This document shows, in pieces, positions 42,540 to 55,380 of a stretch of DNA of 64,000 nt. The translations under genes were made by a program, and so were the position numbers. Position 1 is the first letter of the stretch, and every line of letters starts with the position of its first letter. The DNA lies in assembly GCA_948099385.1 (NCBI GenBank), contig CANUEZ040000165.1, positions 4,104,501 through 4,168,500 on the forward strand. The letters are read 5' to 3'. The stretch comes from Fasciola hepatica (taxonomy: Eukaryota; Platyhelminthes; Trematoda; Plagiorchiida; Fasciolidae). The notes under the pieces are model-generated. The model did not search any database and was not told the origin of the DNA. It saw only the letters and a list, made by a program, of their open reading frames with translations.

Positions 42540-44400
42540 GTGAGGCACATCCGCAACCGTCAATCAGATGCCTTCTGGACGATGGCTATCAGCTGTTCAC
42601 CAATCATCGAGCCACACCGTTTCCGGTGGTTGCGGAAGCATTCAGATGGGTCCGGAACATTTGCAAATTCAAGAAAAGGTAGCATCCCAAAGAAAGGTCA
42701 AATGGAGTCCTGGACCGGGCAGGCGCGAGTGGATTTTCCTAAAAGCACCTCTGCTGCAATCGTGAATCAGGGCCCATAGAGCTCGTGCCGTCACTCCCTG
42801 ATGGCTCTCCTGCGACCTCCAGTTCTGAGGTAGAAGAAGTTTTCAAATCTCATTCTGTGTCACTTTTCAACACAACAGCATTTCTTGCTTGTGGGCACCC
42901 GTCTCTTCAACGAAAACAGCTAGTCCCGTCGTTGGGGTGTTTCACAGTAACCCAAACAGAAGAGGAGGTGGGCATAACACATTCAACCCTTTCAGTCCAA
43001 TAGAACCGGACGAGGCTCATCCTAGCATTTCCCAAGAATCAGCCTCCATTCTTGCAGCATCCTACTCTACGCTGTCCCATCAGTGCATAGAAAATGGGAA
43101 ATTTCCAAGTGTATGGGAGCACGCTGTAATTGCCCAAATTCATAAGGAAGGTTGTCACCTTCCCGGAAGTTATATGCCAAAAATCCTCACCAGTATCCCT
43201 AGTGAAACCTTCCAGCGCATCATAAGAAGTAAAATTTTGGCACGTGCGTGGCAGTAGTTCACTGTCTTCAGGCAACCCGGCTTCCTTCCTGGCAGTTCAG
43301 GCGTCGCTAATATACGGTTTTGGGTAGCCTGAGAAGGGCCCATGATAGTTGCTGGATGCCCTATGCAGCTCTTGTTTGCGCCAAAGCCTCCGATAGTGTC
43401 CCACATATTCCGCTCCCGTACAAACTCAGGATGTACGGCCACTTACTGTCCTTTAGTGAAATTTTTTTAATTCATCGAAGCTTTCCGGTCCTTGCGCTTA
43501 TATCTCAATCTCAACCTGCACATGTCTATATAGGCGGCTTCGGGGCTCTGTCCTCGGTCTTCTCCCACTCCTTATTTGGACCATCGACCTATCTGATGTA
43601 GTTCCAGTTAGAATGATGATATACGCGGGGGAGGTCGCAGTATGAAATGTAGAGGCGAACGCTGTGCAGTTGGCCACTGACTCGGCCAGGCTTTGGTCAG
43701 CTGGCTGGAGCCCCCAAAAAATGGCGATGAGTGTTCAAGCACGTCATCTGGCAATGCTGCGGCTTTTTTCTTCAAAATAAGGGGAGACACAGATCCAAGC
43801 TCTGGATAGGCACAACATCCTCGGGTTCTGGCTGCGTTGTAAACCCCGGTTCTCCCCTTACTAATAAAAAGCCAGTAGAACTGCCTTCCGAGTTCTTAAC
43901 CTAATGGACAGATGTTTTCCGATGATCTCCAGAGAGGACTTCCATCTTCTTCGTGGAACCTATGTTCGATCACTTTTAGAATGCGGCTCCCAGACAGTTC
44001 ACACTGGAAAGTCTTGGAGCGGATTCAACGGGAAGTGACCCAAGTGGTTCATGATTTACGACTGACCCCCTACCCGACTCGTTCAATATCACCCAAACTG
44101 TACCAGCTTGAGACACTGTGTAAGCGGAGATCTCTCCCCCATGTATGGCCTATTTTCAGCGGGCCTTGTGGAACAACTCTTCGCACTTTTGAACTTGGAG
44201 TTTCGGCGACGACACGGGAAGAAGCTTTTCCAAGCCGCCCACATACCCTCGTTAGACAACATTTCTTCCTGTTTCGGATAATATCTCTATGAAATGGCCT
44301 TCCAAAGGAGGTAGCGCTTGCCTCCTCAAAACAGGCATTTAGGCCAAACAAGGCAACTGTTAGGGACAAGTGCCAACTTCGGCTAATTTTCTGATAACCT
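42540..44400 (+). pseudogene. LINE K reverse transcriptase relic
   Basis: In shifting plus-strand frames: 'VEEVFKSHSVSLFN' (pre-RT), 'FPSVWEHAVIAQIHKEG' and 'YMPKILTSIPSETFQRII' (43105-43230, fingers), 'VCAKASDSVPHIPLPYKL' (43375, motif A region). Thumb and tail follow: 'LVHTGKSWSGF'-like, 'REVTQVVHDLRLTPYPTR' (44030-44085), 'LYQLETLCKRRS', 'FFLFRIISLWNGLP'. Motif C is not readable. The tail pattern places it near LINE B rather than LINE H. It is highly decayed. Confidence 0.75.
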
Positions 44401-45090
44401 CCCCGTGGATGACTCGCCCATATTTTCACTCCCCGTCCTCAGTTCTCTGTACTCTTACATGTACGCAGCTAGAAAACGTTCTCCCTCCTCTTTCCCACAA
44501 ATGTATATGCAAGTCACTCCTCTAAGGAAATTCTAAATAAAACAACCGTTAGTGATGTGGAGACGTATCCATATTCACGTTTTCAGCCTCGTGTACCCTG
44601 TAGGAAAGTTTAATTTTATACTAATGCCGCGTTCGCGAAAACAGTTGCCCCGCTGTTGTCGAGTTTAACCTTTCCAACTCGCTGGCAACGGATGAGAAAA
44701 GCGTGCGAGAACCTAGAAAATTTTGGCCTGAGCCTCGCACCCGTGAACTACTCCAGGACTTCAAGACAGTTAGCATCCAGCTTCGTTTTGAAGTGGCCTA
44801 TATCTTGTAATCTATCTATTTTTTAAAGACTTTTATTCAACAATCCTTCCATTTTATTGCTGAAGACCTTAACCAGCACATCCAGCCCAAGATGTAGCTT
44901 GCGGAGTATCGTGCCATTGCCTCCTGTTCTTTGATAAGTGGCTTTTTCAAACACATTCTCAGCACCAAAGCTTCATGATCTTTTTTAGTTTCTTACTTAC
45001 CTGAATATGATCTCCCCAGGGCCTTCGCTATGTAGGTTGCATCTTCTCAGCAAGGTGCCCAAGCCTGTGCTCAGTAACAAAGATGCCGTT
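44400..45090. other. no clear feature
   Basis: AT-rich stretch between two LINE relics. It may contain the 3' region of either. No ORF with motifs. Confidence 0.4.
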
Positions 45091-45740
45091 ATTAGGCAAA
45101 TTTGCTCTCATTCGAGGGTACATCCTATATGTTTGCCCAGGCAGCTACCCGCGTTCGGTCCCCTGTTAAGTCATTGCGATCAGCCAATACCAAAAATTTG
45201 ATATCTTCTGCAAAAATGAAAGGTGGAAGGGGCAGTTTTACTGACTAATTCATACAGAGAGGAAGAAGCAGTGGGCTTAGAGCCGACTATTGAGGTATTC
45301 CGCTAGTTGCCTCTGTTATTTTGGATTTTTGGTCCCTACTATAAAGTGAAACGTCCTGTTGAACAGGAAGGGTGCTACTTATTTGTGAAGTTGCCCTATT
45401 ATTCAAGACAGTCTTCCCACCCATAGGTGATGGTTGACCGGGTCAAGTTTCAGGTATAAAACCACGTCCATTCCGCCCTCATCCCGTTAGCTAGTGACTT
45501 CGCCTCAGTGCACCGTAGTGTTCGAGGTGCTTCCATATGATTTCTTCTGTCAGTCACTCTAAACACATGCAGAGAATGCGTGCACGCTCTACAAGACGGA
45601 AAAGTCTCCTGTAATGAACATGAACCTCTCTTGTGGATAGCCACAACTATCGTCAACTTCCAGCCCGATGGTAGATCTCCTTGATCATGGGTGGCACAAT
45701 AGAAATGACAGCCAAGTCTATTGGTCATAGTAGCCAAAGT
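45090..45740 (-). pseudogene. LINE L reverse transcriptase relic
   Basis: The minus strand starts with 'GDLPSGWKLTIVVAIHKRG' (45690-45630; RT fingers) and later shows 'VLYLKLDPVNHHL' (motif A region, about 45460-45420), a motif B relic and the motif C region, ending near 45130. The 45131-45420 part is a close reverse-complement match to 22455-22742, so both come from one family. Confidence 0.7.
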
Positions 45741-46019
45741 TTTGATGACGGCTGGATGTTTGCCATCAGGCCCCGGCCGACTAACGCATGTCTTGAATTT
45801 CTAATAGCCTCTATGTTCCCCCTACTATTGTTTACAGGTTGTGAACAGTTGAAGCAAACGTGCCTCTTGGCCGATGCTCTTTGTTCCTCATCAAATTTGT
45901 GTAAAAGCCTTAATTATATGCTGGAGGCATCGACTTGGTTTTGGTTGCCATGGCACTTCACCAGCAAACAACTCATTGCGGAAGGTCCCCTGAGGACGCA
46001 GTAATACATTGAATTCGCG

Positions 46020-47060
46020 AATCCACCCGAATATATGTATTATTTTTTTCCGTGCCACCTATGTATCCTCGCTCCAAGTTGTTTTTTCGGGTTTAACTAG
46101 GGACCTTATTATAGCTCACATAGACCCACGTGGGTTCTTCTCTCCCACGCCTAGAATTTGGTTCTCGCTCTAGAATCCTTAAGGTAGCACGTTTGAGGTT
46201 GCCAATTTCGAAGTCTGGTATCGTGGAAACAAAAAATCGACTTTAATTGGAATTCTGGATTCGAGATGGGCTACGCACCGCTCAAGCGAAAGTTACTGTC
46301 AGCACTCAGCTCTTTAAGCAACATCGTCCTCGTTGCTGATCCACCGCCTGAATTCAGCATCCTTTACTTTGTGTTTGCCGATAACATCATTTCGGCCGGA
46401 GAGGATGGAGCGGGTGAAGGCCTAGCCGGCCAAAGCTGGCAGCATGATTAGGACCCCCCACAAAAACATCGTCGGATTCTAACGTCTGGTCATATGTACA
46501 GTGGCCGGCGGGGGTGGCCTGGGGTCGTTGCAATTGGACTGATGTCAGAGATCTGCAAGCTTACTAGACAACTGTTTGAAGCGGTCGAAACAGAGTACCA
46601 CGGCAGCAAGTCTGGCTAGGACAGAAGGGTTTCGATTTGGATTTGCTGCCTCATGTGGAGAGCCGGAGAAATTTGTTCAAGTCTACTAAGCCACAGTTTG
46701 ACTGCCACTTAGGTAACGTTCACGAGCCTGGAAACGGTACTTCCAGAAAAACTGGGTTCCCTAGGGAAGATGCGAATTTTGAATCGTAAAAACGTAACTA
46801 TCAGGGAAAAAAAAGTGCTTTTATGCCCCGATATTTTTTCTGAGTGGCGCCGGTGCTTGTGCAAGGAGTTGATAAAAACCTTGAAAAAAATGAAAGGGTT
46901 TTTGGTTCCACTTCAGAAAAAACCTTTCATTACGAACCGCAAGCATGGACGGGGTGGCGAACCCCAAGACCGCCAACAGAGCACCCAATTCTTTGACTTA
47001 CGGCAATTTATTTATAGAGGCAGCGATTACCATTTGAAAGTAGCCCTCGGGAAAAGTTGA
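46020..47060 (+). pseudogene. probable BEL copy G: LTR and pol relic
   Basis: Around 46150-46290 the sequence follows the LTR end: 'ggttctcgctctagaatcct', a 'gtttgaggtt' block, 'ggtatcgtgga', 'ggattcgagatgggctacgc' and 'accgctcaa'. Further on, the frame 46770-47060 ('LCPDIFSEWRRCLCKELIKTL', then 'KKMKGFLVPL') resembles the RT-RNase H connection 'DRGDRLDWEEFLNTLKKLGDIRIPRCL'. Gag, protease and most RT are missing. The LTR match is the stronger of the two. Confidence 0.45.
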
Positions 47061-48190
47061 AGATAGAACAAAAAGGAACGCCTTTAAAAAGGAAGCCAGC
47101 GGGTTTTGGGAGATTACACCCCAAAAGCACCTCAGGTAGACTGAATTCCAGGTGACAGACCAGAGGAGCCCTGCAGAATGCTTCGGATCATGAATCTATC
47201 AGTTATTGTCAAAGACTATTCCACAGATGTATTATCTTCCATGTGAGGAAATTTCAACTCATGACTATTGGGGGCGGAGCTTGAACAATTTTTCAACTCA
47301 CCGCACACGGTTTCTTGGCTTAGATGTGTAAAACATAGATTCGTTTATTCTGCACAGATTAAGCTGCACACCAGGGAACGATTTATATGCGCACTTCTTA
47401 CCTCCAAAGGATAACGATTCAGATCGCCCAGAGAAACTGGGTAGGAAAAGTGGTGTGAACCATGCGTCATCATTTTGCGCTTTTCTGAACTCATTCCGTT
47501 TTCTGTATTCTCCTTAAGACCGGTTTGAGCACCCTGAAAGCCCTGGTCTACCAAGGAAAGGAAGTACGTTCACAGAGAAGATGAAAGTCCTCTTTTGAGA
47601 AAAGATGAAAAGAAGGCTTAATTAAAGGCGGAATCCAGAACCCAGGTCTACTGGCTTTTTATGGATAAGAGGAAAAGAAAAATTATTGCAAAGTCAAAAT
47701 ATCATAATTTTGGGCAAAACTACTCTTTGAATTTCAGTGCTATAACTGATTCAGAATGGAAGAGAGTTAATTTTGCTGAGTGCCTCCAAGACGAGTGTCA
47801 TCGATAATTGGCCGATTCCTTCCAAAAGACTATCGTCTTGCTGCACTCACAACTAACTTCACTTCCTTGGAGCCTGCTCCTAATAAAGTTATATTTTCAG
47901 CGTAAATCGCTACGTTGAATCAAATACTATCGGGCGGGTCGGTAATATAGGAAAATATGCCGCTGAATGCTTGTCCTCGAGGTGCTCCGACGGAATTCAG
48001 AGATGGGAGAAGGACGGCGTAAGTTTACCGATAAAGAATAGATCGGCACTGAAGTCTTGGATTGCTGGATGCTGCTGACCAGCTTCGCCTACCTCCAGAA
48101 CTTTGACGGAACTCCATGGAGCACTTTATCAAGAGATTGGGCAACTTTACGTGAGACTCTCGGAAGGATGTAACGGGGTCGTAGTGCTGA
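47060..48190. other. no recognisable gene or element
   Basis: Only short frames without motifs. A conserved repeat cannot be excluded without a library search. Confidence 0.4.
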
Positions 48191-48562
48191 GTGCTGACCT
48201 GTGTGCACACCCATCAAAGAATACTGAACACTCAATCCTACCCCGCTATTATAAAACCTGTGCATGCTAAGCTAGACATAGGTAGGAGGCTTGTCCAGGA
48301 CATATTGCGAATTGTAAGTGCTCCTTACCCCACCGCTCTAAGACGAGTGCACAGTGTAATGACATGGAAGCCACCGCTCATAAACATGGGCGCGTATAAT
48401 GCAAAGCCCATTATATTCAAGTTCGTCGGCCAGCCCACCCAAGGTAGACTGCTAGTTAGGGCAATAATGGTCGCGCAGGCCACCAAAGGCGGATGTCATA
48501 CTATGGAGTACGAGCGTGGAGAAAAGCCGGGTGTTATGCCGGCGAACAGAAACGTGACCTAA
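48191..48562 (+). pseudogene. possible LINE N ORF1 relic
   Basis: This 123-codon frame contains 'PPLINMGAYNAKPIIFKFVGQPTQGRLLVRA' (core 'KPIIFKFVGQPTQGRLLV'). It resembles the 'G...PRPI.V.F.S...R..LL' pattern of CR1-type ORF1 RNA-binding domains. It lies 0.8 kb upstream of a LINE endonuclease relic on the same strand, which is where ORF1 would be. The resemblance is weak. Confidence 0.25.
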
Positions 48563-49300
48563 CCATCTAGGTCATTGGCAAATCCTCCACGGGCAAAATA
48601 ATTCCAAAACCCGGCTCTCGGGCTGCCTCGCTAATGGCATCAAAGGAACCGATCACGTTTTGTGGATTAGTTAAGTTGAGGATTTGCTAGAAGGTGGAAA
48701 ATGACGGTGATTTTCGCAGGTGGAGGACGGTGCAACTCTCGCCATTCCCGGTGTTGTTACTTTCTCAGCAGGAATTGGCTGGCAGCCGTCGAAAGTCTTA
48801 GGTCACCAGCAGCCCTTATGCACCCCAGTGGGTATGATCGATATAAAACTAGCCTACTACTTGGGTGTTGCTCCGAAGACCCAGGCGGTACCAAATAATG
48901 AGATACCTAGATTTTGGGGCAAAGGCGGTGGTTTTAAGCAACAGCGCTTAGTACTAACGACAAATGGATAAGACTGTTCAAAATTGCCGGCAAACATTAC
49001 GCGTCAATAGTTGCCGTTTCGGATATAGAGAACTTCAAAAGTAATCATTTACCAGGTGTTGCACAAAAAAGGGATTTTATTCTTGGGCTAGACTAGAGAC
49101 ATCGTTCTCTAGAACGGGAGGCTCTCATCATCATAAGGCGGGAACACCTCGAGTGTCAGACTAAACGCTCCACCAGAAAATGCCACCACGCACGGTCACG
49201 CATACACTCCGGAGCAGAAAGCTGAATTTATCCTGTGTGAACTGGGGCCCCGGGTCAAAACCGTGACGAGTAAATTTGCCTCCCACAAATATTTACCACG
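48563..49300. other. no clear feature
   Basis: This lies between the possible ORF1 and the endonuclease relic. Two overlapping frames at 48701-48971 carry no recognised motif; position suggests decayed LINE sequence. Confidence 0.3.
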
Positions 49301-49319
49301 ACCGCTAAGAAAGCTAACA

Positions 49320-50370
49320 TGACCGGACACGGAAACCAGTCAGTTGGGGCGTGTACGTGGGGAACACAAGGGGAGAGATATCTCCAGCTGCTGCGTTTAA
49401 ATGCCCAGTTCCAACACTCAAGGGGAAATACCAGATATGGAACGGCCAGTGTGCCTCCATCAGTGGATCGACTGATAATAAGCCGTAAGAATAAAGAGGT
49501 GGAGCGAAGCGCTCAGTCAAAAAACCTCGCTGTTTGATGTTTGACAGATATTCCATGATGGAATCTTCCATGCCGCTCAAGCTGAACGGATAGTTGGAGA
49601 GTTGAATTTTCCCCCACGGTCCGGTAATCTATTTTCCCTATCACCAGTAATATACAAAGCTAGAGATGGCCAAAACTAGAATCAATAACCATTCCGTATT
49701 TTCCCATGGTCAACCATCCGAATCGCCAGCAACACCAGATGCAGGACACTGCCAAGACTTGAATTTTAAACTCGTTTCTCTTTTCCCAACGCCCCATTAT
49801 CCAGTAAACTATCTTTCAGATCACTGGTCACATTCAGAGAACAGAATAATCACAAGATCTGGGAGCATTTGAGCTTTGACCTTGTACCGGTATACTTCTT
49901 CAAGGCTTCAAGACCAGTTTTAGGGTAAGACCGATAATGTGAGCGTCAGCACAACCTTGCCTGCGCAAGCCTAAGATGATTACAGGTGGGTTAGCAGCTT
50001 AGCAAATGTGGATATGATTTAGCTGCGTAAAATGTCGGGAGATAAACTTGGTGCAAAACAAGGGAGTTTTGTGTGAGATGGCGCTAAAAGATAATGAATA
50101 GGTCACTCGTTACCTTCTAGTGTTAGTGCTTCCTTTCGGGAGTGCAAGTGTAAGGACAAACTAATGCGGTGGAGGGCTGCGTTCGGCAAAGCTGTTAAGC
50201 GTGAGGACCGCAATTTGGAATATTTTAGGACTAAAAGGAATCACCAGACTTGGATTGGTTTTACCGTGCATAGAAACAAAAAGAGATTCTGCTCTATGCC
50301 AAAAGTAACTGCGAGATTAAGCCGGCCCAGTGTGCCAAAAGGCATCAAAAAAGACACCCCAGCTACGTGA
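49320..50370 (+). pseudogene. LINE N endonuclease and linker relic
   Basis: The frame 49319-49537 ('TGNQSVGACTWGTQGERYLQ', then 'NTRYGTASVPPSVDRLII') aligns with the LINE B endonuclease between the GDFN box and 'GCVPYLLDLAM'. The frame 50164-50370 ('RWRAAFGKAVKREDRNLEYF') aligns with the basic linker 'PRWWKAAIVKAIRRRNRSW'. The GDFN residues themselves are lost. RT does not follow; an antisense LINE end begins at about 50475. Confidence 0.5.
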
Positions 50371-50474
50371 GCTCTACAGGCTCATCGATGGATGTAATGG
50401 AATCACTGGCGTCACACGACCATAGAGTGCAGCAGGTGAGGGAAATAAAGCGCACGTTCCGGGTAATCATTTTG

Positions 50475-51060
50475 GCAGCAATGGTAATAATGATAACAAC
50501 GATAATGGTGGTGAATTTTGGATGAGCCCAAAGCCTGCTAAAAGGCAAGATCACATAATTTATTGAGATACATTAGTGTATACTATGTGTGTACAGACTT
50601 ATAAAGTCAGTAGTAGAGTGGACAAGAACTATAATATATATGCCCTTGTTCTGCTTTAGAGCTAAGGGTAGTCCAATGAAAGGATTCCAATGCAAAGCAG
50701 GACTGATCAGATTATTATACGGTACTGGGTTGCCAAAGTGCAAACTCGCAAATATGCGAACCCCGTTATGTGGCCAAAAGGAATGCTAAAAGGGAACCGG
50801 GTTCAACGATGTTCAAGACCAAGAGCGGTGACAAGGAAAGGATTTCGAGGTTCGGTCGAATTGGGCCAAAACCAAAGAAAAGAAGCGGTATGAACGAGGG
50901 TGTCAAAGGTGTGCTGAATGGTGTGTGCTGCTAAATGTGCGGCAATAAATGTCAACTTAACTTTACTGGGGGATTGACATACACGGGATTCATTCAGTGA
51001 GGAATTTCTACGTGCGAGTAACACTGCTTTATACACGGCTCATCAAAATCCTTTCGTGAC
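50475..51060 (-). mobile_element. LINE 3' end, antisense, truncated
   Basis: An imperfect (AAT/AAC) tract at 50480-50512 is followed by 'gaattttggatgagcccaaa' and 'gcctgctaaaaggcaagatc', which resembles the LINE end at 41179 and less closely those at 2281 and 55405. No RT is recognisable; the right boundary is uncertain. Confidence 0.5.
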
Positions 51061-51728
51061 TGCGTAAGTCCAAGACTTAGGAAGTAGTCTTCATTCTTAC
51101 CCCATCAACTGACTCCATCCTCTGTGCCTTTAGGACTTTTGTGTCACCCAGGTCTACGTCCGCTGCTGGTTCTCACTGGGCACATCATTTCAAGAATCAC
51201 CTTTCGCTTTTCTGTCGCGATAATTTGTTGGGCAAGAATGTAGGTTTTTCCATCGGCCTACGGAAAAATAATTAGATTTATAGTTGGGAGAATCAGACGG
51301 CTCTAACAATAAAACGAATGAAAGGCTTCATCGCAGTAAAAAATGGCCAAGTTAAAATCGTTTAACTTCAATGGAGAATGGAAATATCTAAAAGAAGTCT
51401 GCACGTTAAGCTCAGTTCCTGGCGAAGGGTATTTCTAAATATTGAGTGCGTGGTAAAACTAAGCAGCACCTTCATTGATCTGGTACTGACACAGCCGATA
51501 AAAATTTGAAGACAAATGTCTTCCCTCAAACAATCAAATAAATGCTAATCAACAGAATGAATTCGTTCACTCTGCAATTTTTAATCACGAGCCTATCTGG
51601 AGTTTCTACAAATTCCCACTGTATAGGTTGCGCCAGCGTTGCCAAAATTGCACAGTAAGCTACTTCACGGGTTTCTTAGAGAAATCAATTTGCTGAGGAA
51701 AAAAGACGGATAAATGTTGTGTCAATCG
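51060..51728. other. no clear feature
   Basis: Between the LINE end and the end of the minus-strand BEL relic. It could hold the BEL RNase H end or LTR, but nothing can be aligned by eye. Confidence 0.35.
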
Positions 51729-54180
51729 TTACGGACAGATCAGTGGCACTTTCCCCCAAACTGGCACCGGCGTCGATGTTACCGTCACTGATGTCCTTCC
51801 TAGAAGGACACACTTTTCTGATGTCAACAGTATGCCATCCTTTTGTTCCTTCTTCTCTAATGTAGCAAAATAGCAACATCCAACCAATGCGCAAAGCTCC
51901 AGCTCACCGTGGAAAAGCACCTTTTCGAGGTTGTCGCAACCGGGGGCATTTTGGGTCTTTCCATGAAAAGTGACTCCAGCGCAGTAACTAATGCTGCGGC
52001 AAAAGTTTGTTCTGAGCCAGCCATTGAATTCTATACGAATGGCGCGCGCCGCCACTAGGTAGACTGACTCCAAGTGCCTTCTGTCGCCTACCAATATTCG
52101 CCTAAAATTGAACCTCCCGAGAATTCTCCTCGTGAGGTACTTCACAGACTTTCTAGCCATTCCCTGGTTGAGTTCAATAAGTGGAGGGTACCCGGGAAGT
52201 TCTCCAACTCCGCGGGTTCTTTCTACTTTCGGTATAGTTCTCAGTACCTGCTTGGAGTTCAACATATTTCCCACAAACTGAAAACCTCTTCGTTTCAGAA
52301 TAGCCTTTAGCTAATTTAATTGTTCCGTAGCCCCTTGTGTACCATCAGATGATCCAAAGAAGTGGTCGACGCGAACATTCTCAGTCATACTGGGTTGTAC
52401 TTCAGGATGGAATAAGCTACGGACCTTTTAGTCCTCTCAGGGTGAAATTTGCACAGAATGGTGAAAAACCGCAGGAAATGGGTGCACCTTCAGAAATCTT
52501 CTCATTAGATTGTTGGTTGATGTCTTTTGGCCATCGTAATAGGTAAACATTACCTTCATGTAGGAAAGGGACCCTTGTGTGGAGGAAAACGTCTCGTATG
52601 TCCACACGTACCGCTATCTCACCCATTCTCAAACCGCACAATACTTCGATCAGATTGTTAGTCAGATCCGGGCCTTGCATAAAGCAATGAAATAAAGAAA
52701 TTTCTCGGTATTTGTCCGCACAACCGAGACCGATCTCACTTTTGCGAATTTCTCTGGGTTTATCTCTGGAGGAAATGGGAGGTTCCTTTTTTTCAGTGGT
52801 TTGCTTCAGTTGCTCCCGTTACACAGTCAAAGTTGAGGTTGCAAGGGTTAGCTTCCAACGGTTTGTCCTCCAGTTTCGAATCTCATTCCAAAAGCCTCAT
52901 TGATTCTTTTAGATCCATTCCTTCATGGGCTTATAGGCGGCCCACTGCGGACCGCCACGGTATCCGCACTTCAACTTATCAGCTTTTGCACTGCATTACA
53001 ATGTTTGCTATTTACAAAGCTCTTCTGCCCATTGGCAAACTGTTTTCACTTTACTTGGGTGATTCCAAAGTTCGTAATTGTGTAACCTACGGAGTGAGAC
53101 CTCCGTGACGATTCCAAATAAACCTAGTAAGTTTTCGAAGGCCCTCTGCGTATCTACAGTAAGTGGTCCGCATGGTGTTCATCCGGATACGATGCAGACT
53201 GCTTATTGATCAATGAGTTTCCGAAGCTTTGTTTATTACACAGTGAGCTTTGCGTACATCACAGCCGGTTAGCATGTCAACCTGCGCATTCGTCGACTCT
53301 CCGAATGGTATACCACTCGAGTAAGGCTACCAGTCTTTCGAGGTTTAACGGATTATTTGGGTCTCACTGGCAAGCTAATGTTGGAAAAATACTGTAGCGC
53401 CTCGATCAATACTGTGTCCACTTGCAGTGACAGCCGTGGCTTGACTGTTTTGGAATGAATTAAACGCGTGCCTCCAGAAGGGGCTGATCACCAATAACTT
53501 AGGATCAGCCTCCAGGCTACATCTTTGTATGAAACACCAGTCACTTGCGCGGTACCAGATCCCGTACCCGAAAAGCAACGGCCTTAGCAACTCCTCGATG
53601 CATGGTTGCCACTACGAGGATCACACCGAACTTTACATATCTGTCCGGTGTGCTTGTTAAATTACAAACCGTCTCACATTCGTTCCAGATCGTGAATTCA
53701 AATACTGGATCGGCGTACCAAGTTGGGTGGCGATTTCTCCTGCTTCACTGATGATGGCAATGAACCTTCCTACCACATGCAGCTGTTAGAAGTGGGTTTT
53801 TCAGACATAAAACAGGCACCCCTCGCCTCCGCCAACGTCCATCTATCAAAAGCGCTCGAGTCCAGAGGACTCGATCATTATGACAGTTGATGATTCGTCC
53901 CACGTCTTGCAGTTGCCGGATACTTGTTCTAGTGCCGGATAGAGCGATTTTTCGCCTATGGCTGGCTACTTGAGTAGTCCCCTTGTCCGGCTGGTGGACT
54001 GCGCACAATCGGCCTGGATACCCCGCCCTCGCGAACTACCCCTTCTAACCCGTTCTTCGCAATCCATAACCAGGGGTCCATATATTCACCAAGGTCCGTG
54101 AAAGCTGCCTCGCGCGCCTGGCGGCGTGTGATTCCTGCTTCTTTGGCCCAAAGGGTGTGTAGATGAACGGGCAAGCGACT
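51729..54180 (-). pseudogene. BEL copy E gag-pol relic
   Basis: Minus-strand landmarks in BEL order: gag 'RRQAREAAFTDLGEYMDPW' (54130-54070), a knuckle relic 'RGVPVLCLKNPLLTAACG' (53830-53775), and RT 'MQGPDLTNNLIEVLCGLRMG' with 'IAVRVDIRDVFLHTRVPF' and 'ISCGFSPFCANFTLR' (52680-52430). After a further frame change come the post-YVDD region and a 'LCALVGCCYFAT...DGILLTSEKC' stretch (51900-51800), equivalent to the RNase H segment 'LHAFSDACEVGYG'. The middle part (53750-52700) is too decayed to read. No LTRs found. Confidence 0.7.
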
Positions 54181-55380
54181 TACAGTAGATTATAAATTAT
54201 GTAGTCTGGTAAAGTCGGAACAGTAGCTCTGAAGTCTGGAGCCAAATCTGTTATTTCACATTTTTATCACTGGGGGCAGCTGATGGGATGCACCGCCCTT
54301 CGAGCTTCTGACCTCCAGATGTACTCCGTCAACCGATTCACGCAATATTCTAAACGGATGCCTGGAAGAAACCTCTGGAATACAGTTAGCTTTTCAGTGG
54401 TCAACTTCGGCTTCCAAGGAAGCGCGTTTTTGTACTGCTCCTCGAGTGCACCGGCGACAAAAAAGCATGAGATGGGGATGTTTCGTCCCTGATCCGAAAT
54501 CTCTTAGTGGTCGAGGGTTTTATGCTGCCCGATGGATTAAAAGTGTGGTCTGGAAGTCCAAGAATGCCTCTGGTTCGGCAATGAGAATTCCATTCTAGAC
54601 GACCTTCTTTATGATGGTTTATCGGCTATTCCTCCATATTCTGCTTCAAAAACCATTTGCCGGTCCCCGTATATACGTTTACGGCGGCTGTGGCGCCACG
54701 GCGAATCGCACACGAAAAAGCCCACCAAATTCATTTGGCTCTGTCGAGAGTAGCTACTATTTCTTTATCTTCAACTGTTGCATAACTGCCCCAATTTCCT
54801 GTTTCTGTACGGGCCACTTGGAAGTTTGGTTCTGTTTGCTCCATCCTATCGATTTGAATCCACTCTGGCGGCCAACCTGGGAACAAGCATAGCCAAGTGC
54901 GATTTGAAAATTCTGATTTTATTTTTCAGTACCCAGATATTGCGTCAGTTAATATAAACATTTCGTTCCCCAGTGAATGTTACTTGCTGAATTTCGTTAC
55001 CTTCGTGTTTCAAATTAGCGACGCCCATGTCTTTATTTTGCCTAAAGGTTATCACTCCAGTTTGAGGTACCATATCATTCTCATGCGTCGTAGACCGTTC
55101 TTTAGTCACATGACTATTCGGATCGGTCAGAACACGGTTGCTTTTCTTTGGACATTATTTCAAGTTTCAAACTAGATCAGTTTTGAAATACCTTCGATGC
55201 TTATAAATAGGCAGCTGTGAGCTTCTTTTTTTCGACTCCTGCTGTTCTGCACTCTTTATCGACCTGACTTTTATCTTCCGCTGCTGGCATAGGAATCCGT
55301 TTTTAAGGATAATTTTGATTGCCACTCAGCAGCTGAAGTGGCAGTTACTCTACCCGCTGGTGGGTCCCATGCTTCTTTAT
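54180..55380. other. no recognisable gene or element
   Basis: Short frames only. The left part is upstream of the BEL E gag relic and could contain its leader or LTR, but no match to the intact LTR is visible. Confidence 0.4.
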
